NCBI GenBank assembly: GCA_035457725.1
Contig: DATIBC010000067.1
Coordinates: 1-29,840, forward strand
Length of the DNA stretch: 29,840 nt
From: DATFES01 sp035457725
Lineage (GTDB): Bacteria > Pseudomonadota > Alphaproteobacteria > CACIAM-22H2
Direction of reading: 5' to 3'
Part shown: piece after piece, positions 1 through 7,762 of the stretch
Position numbering within the stretch: the first letter of the stretch is position 1
Layout of the letters: every line of letters starts with the position of its first letter
The notes under the pieces: generated by a model
Told to the model about the DNA's origin: nothing
What the model saw: the letters and a program-made list of their open reading frames with translations, nothing else
Database searches by the model: none
Position numbers and translations under genes: made by a program

Positions 1-163
1 CGATCGCCTGAGGTTGGTCGCCGGCCGGCTGGAACTCCGAAACGAGCTTGAACGGCTTCGAGGGGGCCGCGTCGGCGTCGACGGCAAGCGGCGGCCGTCC
101 GGCGGGAAGCGCGGGATTGATCAGGGAGTCGGGCGGCGGGCGGAGGAGGCGGCTGGTTGTCAC
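1..163 (-). CDS. uvrB: UvrB, excinuclease ABC subunit B (5' end only)
   Basis: Only the first 54 codons lie in the window; the rest runs off the left edge. Reading the minus strand from a GTG at 163 gives a Pro/Ala-rich stretch of about 35 residues and then FKLVSEFQPAGDQPQAI, the highly conserved start of UvrB that leads into the helicase Walker A region. UvrB is the DNA-loading helicase-like subunit of nucleotide excision repair: it receives damaged DNA from UvrA and recruits UvrC. No ATG occurs on this strand between the conserved block and base 163, so GTG at 163 is the best start, although the AGGGG just upstream is very close to it. Alphaproteobacterial UvrB proteins often carry variable N-terminal extensions. 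Identity is secure from the conserved block; the exact start is not. Confidence 0.9.
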   Translation of the reverse strand, partial: MTTSRLLRPPPDSLINPALPAGRPPLAVDADAAPSKPFKLVSEFQPAGDQPQAI

Positions 164-215
164 GCCCCTTATATGCGTCGCGCCGGGGCGAAAGGCGAGT
201 CCCTGCGGCGGCGGC

Positions 216-524
216 TCAGCGCGGCGGCTCGCGGTCCCACAAACGTGGCGACAACAGCATCAGCGCCAGCGCGATGAGCGAGAAGGTCACGCCCATGTAG
301 GCGAATCCCTCGACCAGGCTGACCGACGATACCGCCTGGTCGGCGGCGCGCGGCACGCTCGCCGCGGCGGCGTCGCGAACTTGCGCGGCGGTCGGCGATG
401 CGATGGAAATGGCGATGGCGGCTACCGCGGTCGCGGCTGCCGCCACTTTCACGGCTTCGTGGACGAGACCTTGGGCCGTTCCGAGACGCTTGTGAGTCTT
501 GCGTGTGGTGCGGGAGTCGGACAT
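216..524 (-). CDS. Small two-helix membrane protein, unknown function
   Basis: The 102-residue product has a basic, polar N-terminus (about 25 residues rich in Arg, Lys and Thr), a hydrophobic Ala/Val/Ile segment at about 27-48 that could be a membrane helix or uncleaved signal, an Ala-rich polar middle, and a second hydrophobic segment at about 73-92 followed by a charged tail. I do not recognise the family. It sits 52 bases upstream of uvrB on the same strand, so the two could share a transcript, but nothing links it to DNA repair. No strong Shine-Dalgarno sequence precedes the ATG. The hydrophobic pattern and the lack of a better reading frame support a real gene; the function is unknown. 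Confidence 0.6.
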   Translation of the reverse strand: MSDSRTTRKTHKRLGTAQGLVHEAVKVAAAATAVAAIAISIASPTAAQVRDAAAASVPRAADQAVSSVSLVEGFAYMGVTFSLIALALMLLSPRLWDREPPR

Positions 525-577
525 GGCGATCGCGTGAGAGCGGCGTGTGCCGTTGATGTTGGAACGAAATAATGACG

Positions 578-597
578 GCGGAATCGTGATGATTCGC
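578..597 (-). terminator. Weak hairpin just after the sortase stop codon
   Basis: On the minus strand the sortase TAA is followed at once by GCGAATC-ATCAC-GATTCCGC, an imperfect hairpin (GCG and AATC arms with one bulged G, loop of five). The following bases (CGTCATTATTTCG) are only mildly T-rich. It could end the sortase/target transcript, but it lacks a proper T-tract. Confidence 0.3.
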
Positions 598-1176
598 TTA
601 ACGGGCGACCGATTCAGCCTCCGCGGTCACCACATATCTGAGCGGCGTGCCCGGCCACAAGCCGTCGAAGGGATAACACGTGACGAGCGCCAAGGTGGGT
701 CGCTCGATTTCGTCGAAAATTCGCGCCGTTCGTGCGTCGACTATGCGCATGTCGGTAACGCGATATGCGATCCGCGCGCCGTCAGCGCGTTCGACGAACA
801 GCCAATCGCCGGCCGAGAGCCGGCGTAGGAAACGAAAATGCGTGTCGCGATGGGCCGCTATGACGCTGAGGCCGGGCGTCCCCGGCGTCGCCGTGCCGGC
901 GAGGTGACCGGGGCCGAACGCCAGGCTGCGCCCGCTCGCGTCGGCCAGAACGTAGACCTTTTCGCCGGCGGCTGGCGCCTCGAGGCGGGCGACCGGCCAA
1001 GTATCGGCCCATGGCCAGGGTCGCGCCTCCGGCGTGCCGGCCCGTGCCGCCCGCCAGGCGCGCTCGATCAGCGTTTGCGCCAGCGCCGCCTTGGCCGGAA
1101 TCCATAGGCCGGCGGCGAGCTGCCAGAGCGCAAGCCCGAGCAGCCCGGCGACGGCAAAGCGGAGCGTCCGCGTCAT
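598..1176 (-). CDS. Class GN (marine proteobacterial type) sortase
   Basis: The 192-residue product is a Gram-negative transpeptidase of the sortase superfamily, predicted to be anchored in the inner membrane by an N-terminal helix (about residues 6-24) with its catalytic domain in the periplasm. The sortase triad is visible: His109 in SVIAAHRDTHF, Cys167 in TLALVTCYPF and Arg180 in PGTPLRYVV. The start is the ATG at 1176, because it overlaps the TGA of the upstream VIT/VWA gene as ATGA, which implies translational coupling. The same frame stays open upstream, but only as a shadow of that gene. In this family (known as TIGR03784) each sortase is normally dedicated to one neighbouring substrate, which is what the arrangement shows. 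What the cleaved substrate becomes attached to in these bacteria is not established. Confidence 0.93.
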   Translation of the reverse strand: MTRTLRFAVAGLLGLALWQLAAGLWIPAKAALAQTLIERAWRAARAGTPEARPWPWADTWPVARLEAPAAGEKVYVLADASGRSLAFGPGHLAGTATPGTPGLSVIAAHRDTHFRFLRRLSAGDWLFVERADGARIAYRVTDMRIVDARTARIFDEIERPTLALVTCYPFDGLWPGTPLRYVVTAEAESVAR

Positions 1177-3488
1177 CGGCGGCGAGGGTGCGCCAGCCGC
1201 CAAAGCGATGGCGCCAGTAATGCCAGAGCCAGGGCGAGCAACAGCAGCCCGATCAGCAGGCTGAGCTGGGCGTGCGTCGCTGTCTGCGGCAGCGTCACCG
1301 GGGCGCCAGGGGATATGCCGCCGATCCGCGCCGCCGCCGCCTCTTGCGCGCGCTGTACCGACGCATCCGCCGCGGACCCGCCTGCGGGCGAGACGGGAGC
1401 GGCCTCGGTCTTGCGCATCGGGGGGGCGAAATACTGGGGCGAGAGAGAGGGTGATGGTGGCGCGACGATTCCAGTTTGAACGCCGAATACTTTGTCGTAT
1501 TGCCAGCCATCGGGAAGATTGGTCGGCACCTCGGCGGTGCGCAGCGGCGCATCTTTGGCGCGCCCCGGGGTCACGTCGACGGCGACCAGGCTGGTGAACT
1601 TGCTGACCAAGCCATAACCCAGCGCAACTTTGAGCGCAGCTTCGCGAACCGCCGCCGGGCTCTCGCTGCGCCGCTGACCGTCGGTCAACGCATCGATCTT
1701 TTTGCGCGCCCACAAAGACGCCACGCCGGCATTGTCCGCGCCGCCATCGAGCGCGAGCGCCGCCGACCATGGGGCGCCGGCGATCTTGCCGCGCACCTCG
1801 ACGGTGGTCCCAACAACACGCGCCCCCGCCGGGAGCCGAGCCGACAGTACAACTGGCTCGCCAGCGTAGAGATCGGGCAGCGGATCTGGATAGCCCTCGA
1901 CATTCACGCCGCCAGGCCAGACGACCGTCAGATCGGTGAGAACCGGATGCTCGAGCTTCGAATAGAGCGCGCTGACGCGCTTGGCGACCTCTTCGGGGCG
2001 GGAGATGTGGGTGAAGGTACCGCGTCCGGTGCGCGCCGCCTCGCGCATGAACCAACCATTGGGCGCCGAGCCGATGCCGACGGTGAACAACCGCGAATCG
2101 CCGAGCCGGTCGGAAATTCGTTGGAACAGCGCGGCCTCGTTGCCGACCGCCCCGTCGGTGAGAAATATCACCTGGCGGACGCGGCCGGGATCGGCGAATC
2201 CGTCGAGCGCCAGATCGAGCGCTTTCAACATTTCAGTTCCGCCGTTGGCGGAGAGCGCGTCGACGAAGACGTGCGCCTTGCGCACGGCCTCGGGCGTCGC
2301 CGGCTGCGCGGCGCCGAACAGCGCCGAGGCGACATTGTTGAATTGCACGACGTTGAAGCTGTCGCGCGATTGCAGCCGGTCGATCGCCAGCTTGAGCGCT
2401 GTCTTCGCCTGAACGATCGACGCGCCCGCCATCGAGCCCGAGGTGTCGATGACGAAGATCGTCTCGCGCGCGAGGCGCCGCGTGTCTTCCACGGCACTCG
2501 GGTCGGGCGGCATCAGCATCAGCAGCAGATGCCGCGCGTCCCCGCGCTCCTCGACGAACAGGCCGGCGCGCGGCTCTTTTCCCGTCTCGGGACGCCACGA
2601 CAGGACGAAATCGCGGTCCGCCGGAACCTCGGGGTCGCGAAGTTTCACCGACGCCTTGCCATCGGGCGCGACGGTCGTGACGATGGGATGGGAGATCGAT
2701 TCGATCGCGGCGAGTGTGATGCCGGCGTCGATCTGGACCGCGAGCGTCACCGGATTGCCCTTGCCCTCGTGCGGCTTGCGGACCGGCGGCGTGATGCGAT
2801 CGGCGTCCAGTACTTGGTTGGTCGGCAGCGCCCAGCCGCGGGCGCTCGCCACCACTGGGTTTCCCGGAATGTAACGGGGCGCCACGACCAGCGGAAATCG
2901 AAGGCTGAACGTGCCCTGGTCGTAGCGAAGATCTTCCTGGTACTCGATCTCGACCGCGATCTCCTCGCCCGGCCCGACATTGGCGAGCGAAGTGGTGAAG
3001 ATATTCGGCCGTTCCTGCTCGACGAGACCGGCGCGCCGGCCCTCGTTGCGCGCCTGTTGATAGACACGCTGGGCCTGCTGGCGCTCTTCGATGCGCCCTT
3101 CCACCATGCGTTCACCGATGCGAAGCCGCATCCGATCGACGGCCGAGTTCTCGGGCAGCGGGAAAACGTAGATGCCTTCCACCCATTCCTGGCCGTCGTT
3201 CTTGAACCTCTGCCGAACGGTTGCGCGAGCGATCAAACCGCTGACCTTGATTTCGACATCGGTGGCGACCAGCGGCGCGGCAACGAAACCCGCGCCATCG
3301 TCGCCCTTGAAGAACAGCCGGCCGCTTTCGGCGTCATGCGGCCGCTGCGCGGCGACGCCGTCATCCGGCGCGGCGGCGCGCGCGACCGCAGCGATCGGGA
3401 TGACGAACGCAAGCAGGAGGCAAGTGAGCAGCATGGCCGGTGCCGATGCGGCCGAATAGTGGGCGGCGCGGGGCTGGGATGACATCAT
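1173..3488 (-). CDS. VIT and VWA domain protein, dedicated sortase substrate
   Basis: The 771-residue exported protein has a signal peptide at about 18-40, a VIT (vault protein inter-alpha-trypsin) domain at about 60-190, and a von Willebrand factor A domain at about 343-515 with a complete-looking MIDAS (DTSGS from 348, Thr418, Asp445 in FLTDG). A linker follows, then a C-terminal sorting signal: LPQTA at 733-737, a hydrophobic segment at about 741-760 and a basic tail ending HPRRR. This matches the marine proteobacterial sortase target family (TIGR03788). The start is one of two adjacent ATG codons at 3488 and 3485 behind AGGGGAG; the second has the better spacing. The frame also extends 40 codons upstream, but that stretch has no signal-peptide character. 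The likely role is a surface or periplasmic metal-dependent adhesion or binding protein; the ligand is unknown. Confidence 0.93.
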   Translation of the reverse strand: MMSSQPRAAHYSAASAPAMLLTCLLLAFVIPIAAVARAAAPDDGVAAQRPHDAESGRLFFKGDDGAGFVAAPLVATDVEIKVSGLIARATVRQRFKNDGQEWVEGIYVFPLPENSAVDRMRLRIGERMVEGRIEERQQAQRVYQQARNEGRRAGLVEQERPNIFTTSLANVGPGEEIAVEIEYQEDLRYDQGTFSLRFPLVVAPRYIPGNPVVASARGWALPTNQVLDADRITPPVRKPHEGKGNPVTLAVQIDAGITLAAIESISHPIVTTVAPDGKASVKLRDPEVPADRDFVLSWRPETGKEPRAGLFVEERGDARHLLLMLMPPDPSAVEDTRRLARETIFVIDTSGSMAGASIVQAKTALKLAIDRLQSRDSFNVVQFNNVASALFGAAQPATPEAVRKAHVFVDALSANGGTEMLKALDLALDGFADPGRVRQVIFLTDGAVGNEAALFQRISDRLGDSRLFTVGIGSAPNGWFMREAARTGRGTFTHISRPEEVAKRVSALYSKLEHPVLTDLTVVWPGGVNVEGYPDPLPDLYAGEPVVLSARLPAGARVVGTTVEVRGKIAGAPWSAALALDGGADNAGVASLWARKKIDALTDGQRRSESPAAVREAALKVALGYGLVSKFTSLVAVDVTPGRAKDAPLRTAEVPTNLPDGWQYDKVFGVQTGIVAPPSPSLSPQYFAPPMRKTEAAPVSPAGGSAADASVQRAQEAAAARIGGISPGAPVTLPQTATHAQLSLLIGLLLLALALALLAPSLWRLAHPRRR

Positions 3489-3692
3489 CTGCTCCCCTGG
3501 AATGATTGCAGCATGGGGAGCATCGATCGCGGACACGGCGGATTTGGCGCGCTCGTACGGCGGATGCGGGGAAAGATGGTGGCGAATCCGCGGCGCACGG
3601 GCAGGCATTTACTTCGCGCGGCGCTCGGCGGATATTGAAACAGGTGCCGAATCGCCGGCTCGGAGCCGGCCGGAGAATGGTTAACGCCGGAA

Positions 3693-4298
3693 ATGTCCGT
3701 GCGCCGAGCAATATCGGCTGCTTCGGTGGTCGCCACCCTCGCGCTGCTGCCCGCGTCGCCGGCCGCGGCGCATCCGCATGTTTGGATCGACGCGAGCGCG
3801 ACGTTCGTATTCGCCGACGCCAAGCTCGCCGCCATCGCCCATCGCTGGACGTTCGACGAGGTGCTTTCGGCCGTGTTCGCGCGCGAGTTCGACAAGAACC
3901 GCGACAAGACCTTCAATCAGGCGGAGCTGAAGGAGCTCTTCGAGAAGACGTTCGAGAGCCTGAAGGACTACGACTTCTTCATGCATGTCTTTGTCGACGA
4001 GAAACGCGTCACGCTGACCGAAGTGCGCGATTTCCGCGCCACGATCGGTCCCGACGGCAAGCTCACCTATGATTTCGTCGTGCCGCTTCCGCAATCCGTC
4101 GATCCGACCAAAGCGCAGGTGCGCATGAGCATCTACGACGACAGCTATTACATCGATGTCGCGCTCAATCGCAGCGAACCGGCGCGGATCGAGGGCCTCG
4201 CCGCCGGTGCGTGCGACGTGGAGGCGAGCGAGAAAGACGCCGAGCTCGCCAATTTCGGCCTATCGCCGACCCTGCATCTCAGGCTGCGTTGCCCGTGA
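3693..4298 (+). CDS. DUF1007 family secreted protein, partner of the Ni/Co transporter
   Basis: The 201-residue protein has a signal peptide (about 1-26, ending SPAAA) and a mature form that begins HPHVWIDAS, the signature of DUF1007. That His-rich new N-terminus could bind metal. A canonical-looking EF-hand loop, DKNRDKTFNQAE, lies at 67-78 with oxygen ligands at positions 1, 3, 5, 7 and 12. The family is commonly encoded beside NicO-type transporters and is described as an accessory, possibly substrate-binding, component of nickel/cobalt or zinc transport. Here its TGA overlaps the transporter ATG as TGATG, so the two are translationally coupled. The periplasmic location and partnership are well supported; the metal and the direction of transport are not shown. 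Confidence 0.88.
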   Translation: MSVRRAISAASVVATLALLPASPAAAHPHVWIDASATFVFADAKLAAIAHRWTFDEVLSAVFAREFDKNRDKTFNQAELKELFEKTFESLKDYDFFMHVFVDEKRVTLTEVRDFRATIGPDGKLTYDFVVPLPQSVDPTKAQVRMSIYDDSYYIDVALNRSEPARIEGLAAGACDVEASEKDAELANFGLSPTLHLRLRCP

Positions 4299-5257
4299 TG
4301 TCAGCCCTCCGCGGCTTTTCGATCGTCGTGCTGATCGTTGCCGCCTTTGCCGGAGGCGCCGCGGCCCAAAGCCCGCTGCTCGGCGGACGTGGCGCCGGTT
4401 CGCCGCCCGCCGACGCCCCGGCGAAAGCTGTGCGTTCTGAGCCGCCGCCGCAAACCGCGCTCGGCCAGGCCAGCCGTTGGCTTGCTCAGACGCAGCAGAC
4501 CATGGTCAACAGCATCACCCGCGAAGTAAAGACGGTGAAGGACGGCGATTCCTACGTCCCGCTGCTGTTCGGCATGCTATTCGCGTTCCTCTACGGGGTG
4601 GTGCACACGCTCGGGCCGGGCCACGGAAAGTTTGTCGTTGCCTCTTATTTCGTCGGCCGCGACGCCAGCATCTGGCGCGGATTACGCATGGCGTCGGAAA
4701 TCGCGGTGACGCATGTCATCGCCGCGGTGTTGCTGGTGTGGCTGACCGACGTCGCGGTGCGCGTACTGTTCGGCGCGGCGACCGGCGAACTCTATTGGAG
4801 CCGGCTGATCAGCTATGGCGTGCTGGCGGCCATAGGTGCCTGGATGCTGACGCAGGCGGTCCAGCGATTGGTCGGCGCGCGCGGCGAAAACGCGCACGAT
4901 GCGGCCTGCCGGCACGGTCACGGCGGCGGGTCCAGCAGCGCCGGCGAGGGCCGGCAACGCGGCCTGCTGTCGATCGGCGTCGGCGTGGCGCCGTGCACGG
5001 GCGCGATCCTGGTGATGGTGTTCGCGCTGGCGAACGACGTGCTGGTCGCTGGTGTGCTGATGGTGGCGGCTATCGGCGTCGGCATGGCGGCGACGATGTT
5101 CGCCATCGGCGTCGCGGCGATCCTCGCGCGAGGCATGCTGATGGCTCGCGTCGGGCGCGAGGAGCGCCGGGCGCGGCGCTGGCAAGGCGGCCTCGAGTTG
5201 GCTGGTGCGCTCGCCATCGTCGTGTTCAGCACCGCGCTCCTTCTTGATGCGCTTTAG
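4298..5257 (+). CDS. NicO family nickel/cobalt transporter (RcnA/HoxN-like)
   Basis: The 319-residue integral membrane protein has an N-terminal signal-like helix (about 8-22), a Pro/Ala-rich periplasmic stretch, and then about six membrane segments. Two family motifs are clear: HTLGPGHGK at 103-111 in the first core helix, and GVAPCTGAILVMVFAL in the second half. A His-rich cytoplasmic or loop segment (RHGHGGG) separates them, as in RcnA-like exporters and NicO importers. The start is fixed by the one-base overlap with the upstream DUF1007 gene. Family knowledge gives Ni2+ or Co2+ as substrate; whether this one imports or exports cannot be decided. No RcnR-type operator (a G6 run flanked by TACT/AGTA) is visible upstream of the pair. 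Confidence 0.88.
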   Translation: MSALRGFSIVVLIVAAFAGGAAAQSPLLGGRGAGSPPADAPAKAVRSEPPPQTALGQASRWLAQTQQTMVNSITREVKTVKDGDSYVPLLFGMLFAFLYGVVHTLGPGHGKFVVASYFVGRDASIWRGLRMASEIAVTHVIAAVLLVWLTDVAVRVLFGAATGELYWSRLISYGVLAAIGAWMLTQAVQRLVGARGENAHDAACRHGHGGGSSSAGEGRQRGLLSIGVGVAPCTGAILVMVFALANDVLVAGVLMVAAIGVGMAATMFAIGVAAILARGMLMARVGREERRARRWQGGLELAGALAIVVFSTALLLDAL

Positions 5258-5376
5258 GCGCCAGCGTCAGGCCCGGTCGACCAGAGACTTTCCGTCAAAA
5301 GCGCCGAGCACGTCCTGGCGCTTCGAAACGCCGGCAGCAATCGCACGCGTCGAAAACGCAGGATGGCCGATCGTTG

Positions 5377-5757
5377 TTAACGATGCCGCGCCAGCCAATC
5401 GCGCAGGAACGCGATCTCCTTCGTTTGTGCGGCGATGATCTCCTCCGCGAGCCTACGCAGTTCGGGGTCCTTGCCATAGCGCAGCGCGACCGTCGCCATG
5501 TCGATCGCGCCTTGATGATGCGGGATCATCCCAGCGGCGAAATCCTTGTCGGAGTCGCCGGTGAAATTGATGTCCATGTCGCGATGCATGCGCGCGTTCG
5601 CTTCCTTGAACGCCGCGATCGCCGGGTTGTCGGATTGCGCCGCCGGTGCGCCATGCCCCGCGGACGGGCCGCCATGCTGATGCGCCGATCCGTCGCCGGC
5701 GAACGGACCTGCCGCGGCGAGCGACAATGCGATAACCCACGCTTTCCAATGGTTCAT
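5377..5757 (-). CDS. DUF305 family exported copper-associated protein
   Basis: The 126-residue product has a signal peptide (about 1-25), a short His/Gly-rich linker (HQHGG, GHGA) and a DUF305 four-helix ferritin-like domain. The family hallmarks are present: HRDMDINFTGDSDKDF at about 59-74 and MIPHHQGAIDMA at about 78-89, giving the His and Met residues proposed to bind copper. DUF305 proteins are often found with copper resistance genes and are thought to act in the periplasm. The ATG at 5757 has GGAG ten bases upstream; the frame is open further back but without signal-peptide character. The MerR-type promoter directly upstream (5805-5835) strongly suggests copper-induced expression. No copper exporter or regulator gene lies beside it in this window. 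Confidence 0.88.
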   Translation of the reverse strand: MNHWKAWVIALSLAAAGPFAGDGSAHQHGGPSAGHGAPAAQSDNPAIAAFKEANARMHRDMDINFTGDSDKDFAAGMIPHHQGAIDMATVALRYGKDPELRRLAEEIIAAQTKEIAFLRDWLARHR

Positions 5758-5774
5758 GGGCAAGTGTCTCCTGA

Positions 5775-5786
5775 CATTCCGGAATG
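5775..5786. promoter_or_regulatory. 12-base palindrome in the DUF305 leader
   Basis: CATTCCGGAATG is a perfect palindrome between the predicted transcription start and the Shine-Dalgarno sequence of the DUF305 gene. It could be a second operator or chance; ATTCCGG also appears about 30 bases upstream in the CueR-like dyad. Confidence 0.3.
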
Positions 5787-5804
5787 AAGGACAAACTACA
5801 GCGC

Positions 5805-5835
5805 GACATAGGTATTCCGGCTGCTGGAAGGTCAA
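5805..5835 (-). promoter_or_regulatory. CueR/HmrR-type promoter of the DUF305 gene
   Basis: Read on the minus strand, -35 TTGACC (5835-5830) is followed by exactly 19 bases and then -10 TATGTC (5810-5805). The spacer holds the dyad ACCTTCC-N6/7-GGAA that MerR-family copper regulators bind: TTCC and GGAA are separated by seven bases, as in the Escherichia coli copA and cueO promoters. The long 19-base spacer, which the regulator must untwist, is the hallmark of this class. The left half-site is perfect and the right half is degenerate after GGAA. The predicted start of transcription lies about 40 bases before the DUF305 ATG. Confidence 0.75.
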
Positions 5836-5972
5836 GGGCGCAACGCGGCGACGTCGATCGGCAACGATATCGCGGCGCTTTGGCATGTCCGGGGTTGCGC
5901 CTCGCGTGCGGCGCTTGTAGCTTCCCTGCTCGCCGCCGCGCCTCCTTCGATCACGAACCTCGGAATCCGATC

Positions 5973-7211
5973 ATGGCCAGCCCCGCCGCTCGCCCCACGC
6001 CCGCCGAACGTCCGCTGCTTGCCGAGCGCCTCGGCCGCATCAAGCCCTCGCCGACGATCGCCGTGACGACCAAGGCGCTCGAGCTCAAGGCGGCGGGACG
6101 CGACGTCATCGGGCTGGGCGCCGGCGAACCGGACTTCGACACGCCGCAGAACATCAAGGACGCGGCCAAGCGCGCCATCGACGCCGGCCAGACCAAATAC
6201 ACCGCCGTCGACGGCACGCCCGAGCTCAAGCAGGCGATCTGCGCCAAGTTCGCGCGCGAGAACGGGTTGGCCTACAAACCGAACCAGATCACCGTCGGCA
6301 CCGGCGGCAAACAGGTGCTGTACAACGCGCTGATGGCGACGCTCAATCCGGGCGACGAAGTGATCATCCCGGCGCCCTATTGGGTGTCGTATCCCGATAT
6401 GGCATTGCTCGCGGAAGGCACGCCGGTGGTGGTCGAGTGTTCGCAGAACAACGGCTTCAAGATGCGCGCCGAGCAGCTCGAGGCGGCGATCACGCCCCGC
6501 ACCAAGTGGCTGATCTTGAATTCGCCGTCGAACCCCACCGGCGCCGCATACACGCACGCCGAGCTGCAGGCGCTGACCGACGTGTTGGTGCGTCACCCGC
6601 ATGTTTGGGTGATGACCGACGACATGTACGAGCACTTGGTCTACGACGAGTTCGAATTCACCACGCCGGCGCAGATCGAGCCGCGGCTATACGATCGGAC
6701 GCTGACGGTGAACGGCGTCTCCAAAGCGTACTGCATGACCGGCTGGCGCCTCGGCTACGCCGGCGGTCCGGCGCACCTCATCAAGGCGATGGCCGCGGTG
6801 CAGTCGCAGAGCACCTCGAATCCGTCGTCGATCAGCCAGGCGGCGGCGGTCGAGGCGCTCAACGGGCCGCAAGACTTCATCGCCCGACATAACACGGAGT
6901 TCAAGCGCCGGCGCGATCTGGTGGTCGACATGCTGAACAAGGCGAAGGGCTTGCGCTGCCCGACGCCGGAAGGCGCGTTCTATGTCTACCCATCCTGCGC
7001 CGGCGCCATCGGCCGCAAGACGCCGCAGGGCCGGATGATCGCCAGCGACAGCGACTTCGTCGAATATTTGCTCGAAGCCGAGGGCGTCGCGGTGGTCCAA
7101 GGCGTCGCGTTCGGGCTGTCGCCGTATTTTCGCATCTCGTACGCCACGTCCACGGAGCTGCTGCGCGAGGCGTGCACGCGCATCCAGCGCGCCTGCGAAG
7201 CGCTCAAGTAG
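5973..7211 (+). CDS. aspC: Class I pyridoxal-phosphate aminotransferase (aspartate/prephenate type)
   Basis: The 412-residue enzyme matches the subgroup Ib aspartate aminotransferases of alphaproteobacteria, some of which also transaminate prephenate. Visible landmarks are GLGAGEPDFDTP at 47-58 (substrate binding), NSPSNPTGAAY at 183-193, and the PLP Schiff-base lysine, Lys251, in GVSKAYCMTGWRLGY with its conserved Arg. The length is normal for the family. The ATG at 5973 follows only weak Shine-Dalgarno sequence. The reaction is reversible transfer of the amino group between aspartate (or an aromatic precursor) and 2-oxoglutarate in the cytoplasm. It begins a run of four same-strand genes with gaps of 2 bases or overlaps of 4, which may mean its amino/keto acid substrates connect with the downstream enzymes. 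The symbol reflects the family, not proven specificity. Confidence 0.9.
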   Translation: MASPAARPTPAERPLLAERLGRIKPSPTIAVTTKALELKAAGRDVIGLGAGEPDFDTPQNIKDAAKRAIDAGQTKYTAVDGTPELKQAICAKFARENGLAYKPNQITVGTGGKQVLYNALMATLNPGDEVIIPAPYWVSYPDMALLAEGTPVVVECSQNNGFKMRAEQLEAAITPRTKWLILNSPSNPTGAAYTHAELQALTDVLVRHPHVWVMTDDMYEHLVYDEFEFTTPAQIEPRLYDRTLTVNGVSKAYCMTGWRLGYAGGPAHLIKAMAAVQSQSTSNPSSISQAAAVEALNGPQDFIARHNTEFKRRRDLVVDMLNKAKGLRCPTPEGAFYVYPSCAGAIGRKTPQGRMIASDSDFVEYLLEAEGVAVVQGVAFGLSPYFRISYATSTELLREACTRIQRACEALK

Positions 7212-7213
7212 CC

Positions 7214-7762
7214 GTGCGTGGACCGGCGTCGGGCGGCGTCGAGTTCATCGTACCGACGCCGGCCGATCTGTCGCGGCTCGCGGCACTGGCGCGTTCCTAC
7301 TACGCCGAGTCCGGCATGCCATGGCGCGACGAGGTTCAGGGGCGGGCGCTTGCCATGCTGTGTGGTGGCGACGAGCTGGCGCTCGGGTGGCTCGCCGCCG
7401 TCGAGGGCGCCGATGTCGGATACCTCGTCTGCTGCCTCGGATTCAGCGTCGAGTTCGGCGGCTACGACGGGTTCATCGACGAGCTTTACGTCGTTCCGGA
7501 GTTTCGCCGCCGCGGAATTGGGCAACGCGCGCTGGCCTATGCGATCGCCGTGCTTGAATCGCGCGACGTGCGCGCCGTTCACCTCCAGGTCGAGCGCGCG
7601 CTAATCGACGCGCAAGAACTCTACCACCGAGCGGGATTCGTCGACGACGGGAGACTCCTGTTGACCAAGCGCCTCGCGGCAAGGCGAAAGCCACGCCGAT
7701 TGACTCCGCCCGGCTCGATCCGCGACGCTCAGTCCGTTCGCATTGGAGGTAACGACGAATGA
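7214..7762 (+). CDS. GNAT family N-acetyltransferase
   Basis: The 182-residue product has a GNAT fold signature: a YVVPEFRRRGIGQRALAYA segment carrying the R-x-x-G-x-G/A acetyl-CoA pyrophosphate loop, followed by a conserved-looking ELYHRAGF near the C-terminal strand. The C-terminus has an extra basic tail of about 30 residues. I chose the GTG at 7214, two bases after the aspC stop; an ATG at 7172 in the same frame would overlap aspC by 40 bases and adds residues that do not resemble the fold. The 3' end overlaps the next gene as ATGA, and GGAGG for that gene lies inside this one. The acceptor (small molecule or protein) cannot be predicted. Confidence 0.82.
   Translation: MRGPASGGVEFIVPTPADLSRLAALARSYYAESGMPWRDEVQGRALAMLCGGDELALGWLAAVEGADVGYLVCCLGFSVEFGGYDGFIDELYVVPEFRRRGIGQRALAYAIAVLESRDVRAVHLQVERALIDAQELYHRAGFVDDGRLLLTKRLAARRKPRRLTPPGSIRDAQSVRIGGNDE

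Noticed and set aside
598..2055. A longer 485-codon version of the sortase gene
   Set aside because: The first 293 codons are a shadow of the target gene; the ATG at 1176 overlaps its stop and opens a normal sortase.
1476..3482. A 668-codon open frame on the plus strand
   Set aside because: It is the complement of the VIT/VWA gene; the product is Arg/Asp-rich with no recognisable domain, as expected for a shadow frame in GC-rich DNA.
3489..3692. An RcnR/NikR-type operator before the DUF1007-NicO pair
   Set aside because: I found no G6 run with TACT/AGTA flanks and no NikR dyad; the gap shows nothing definite.
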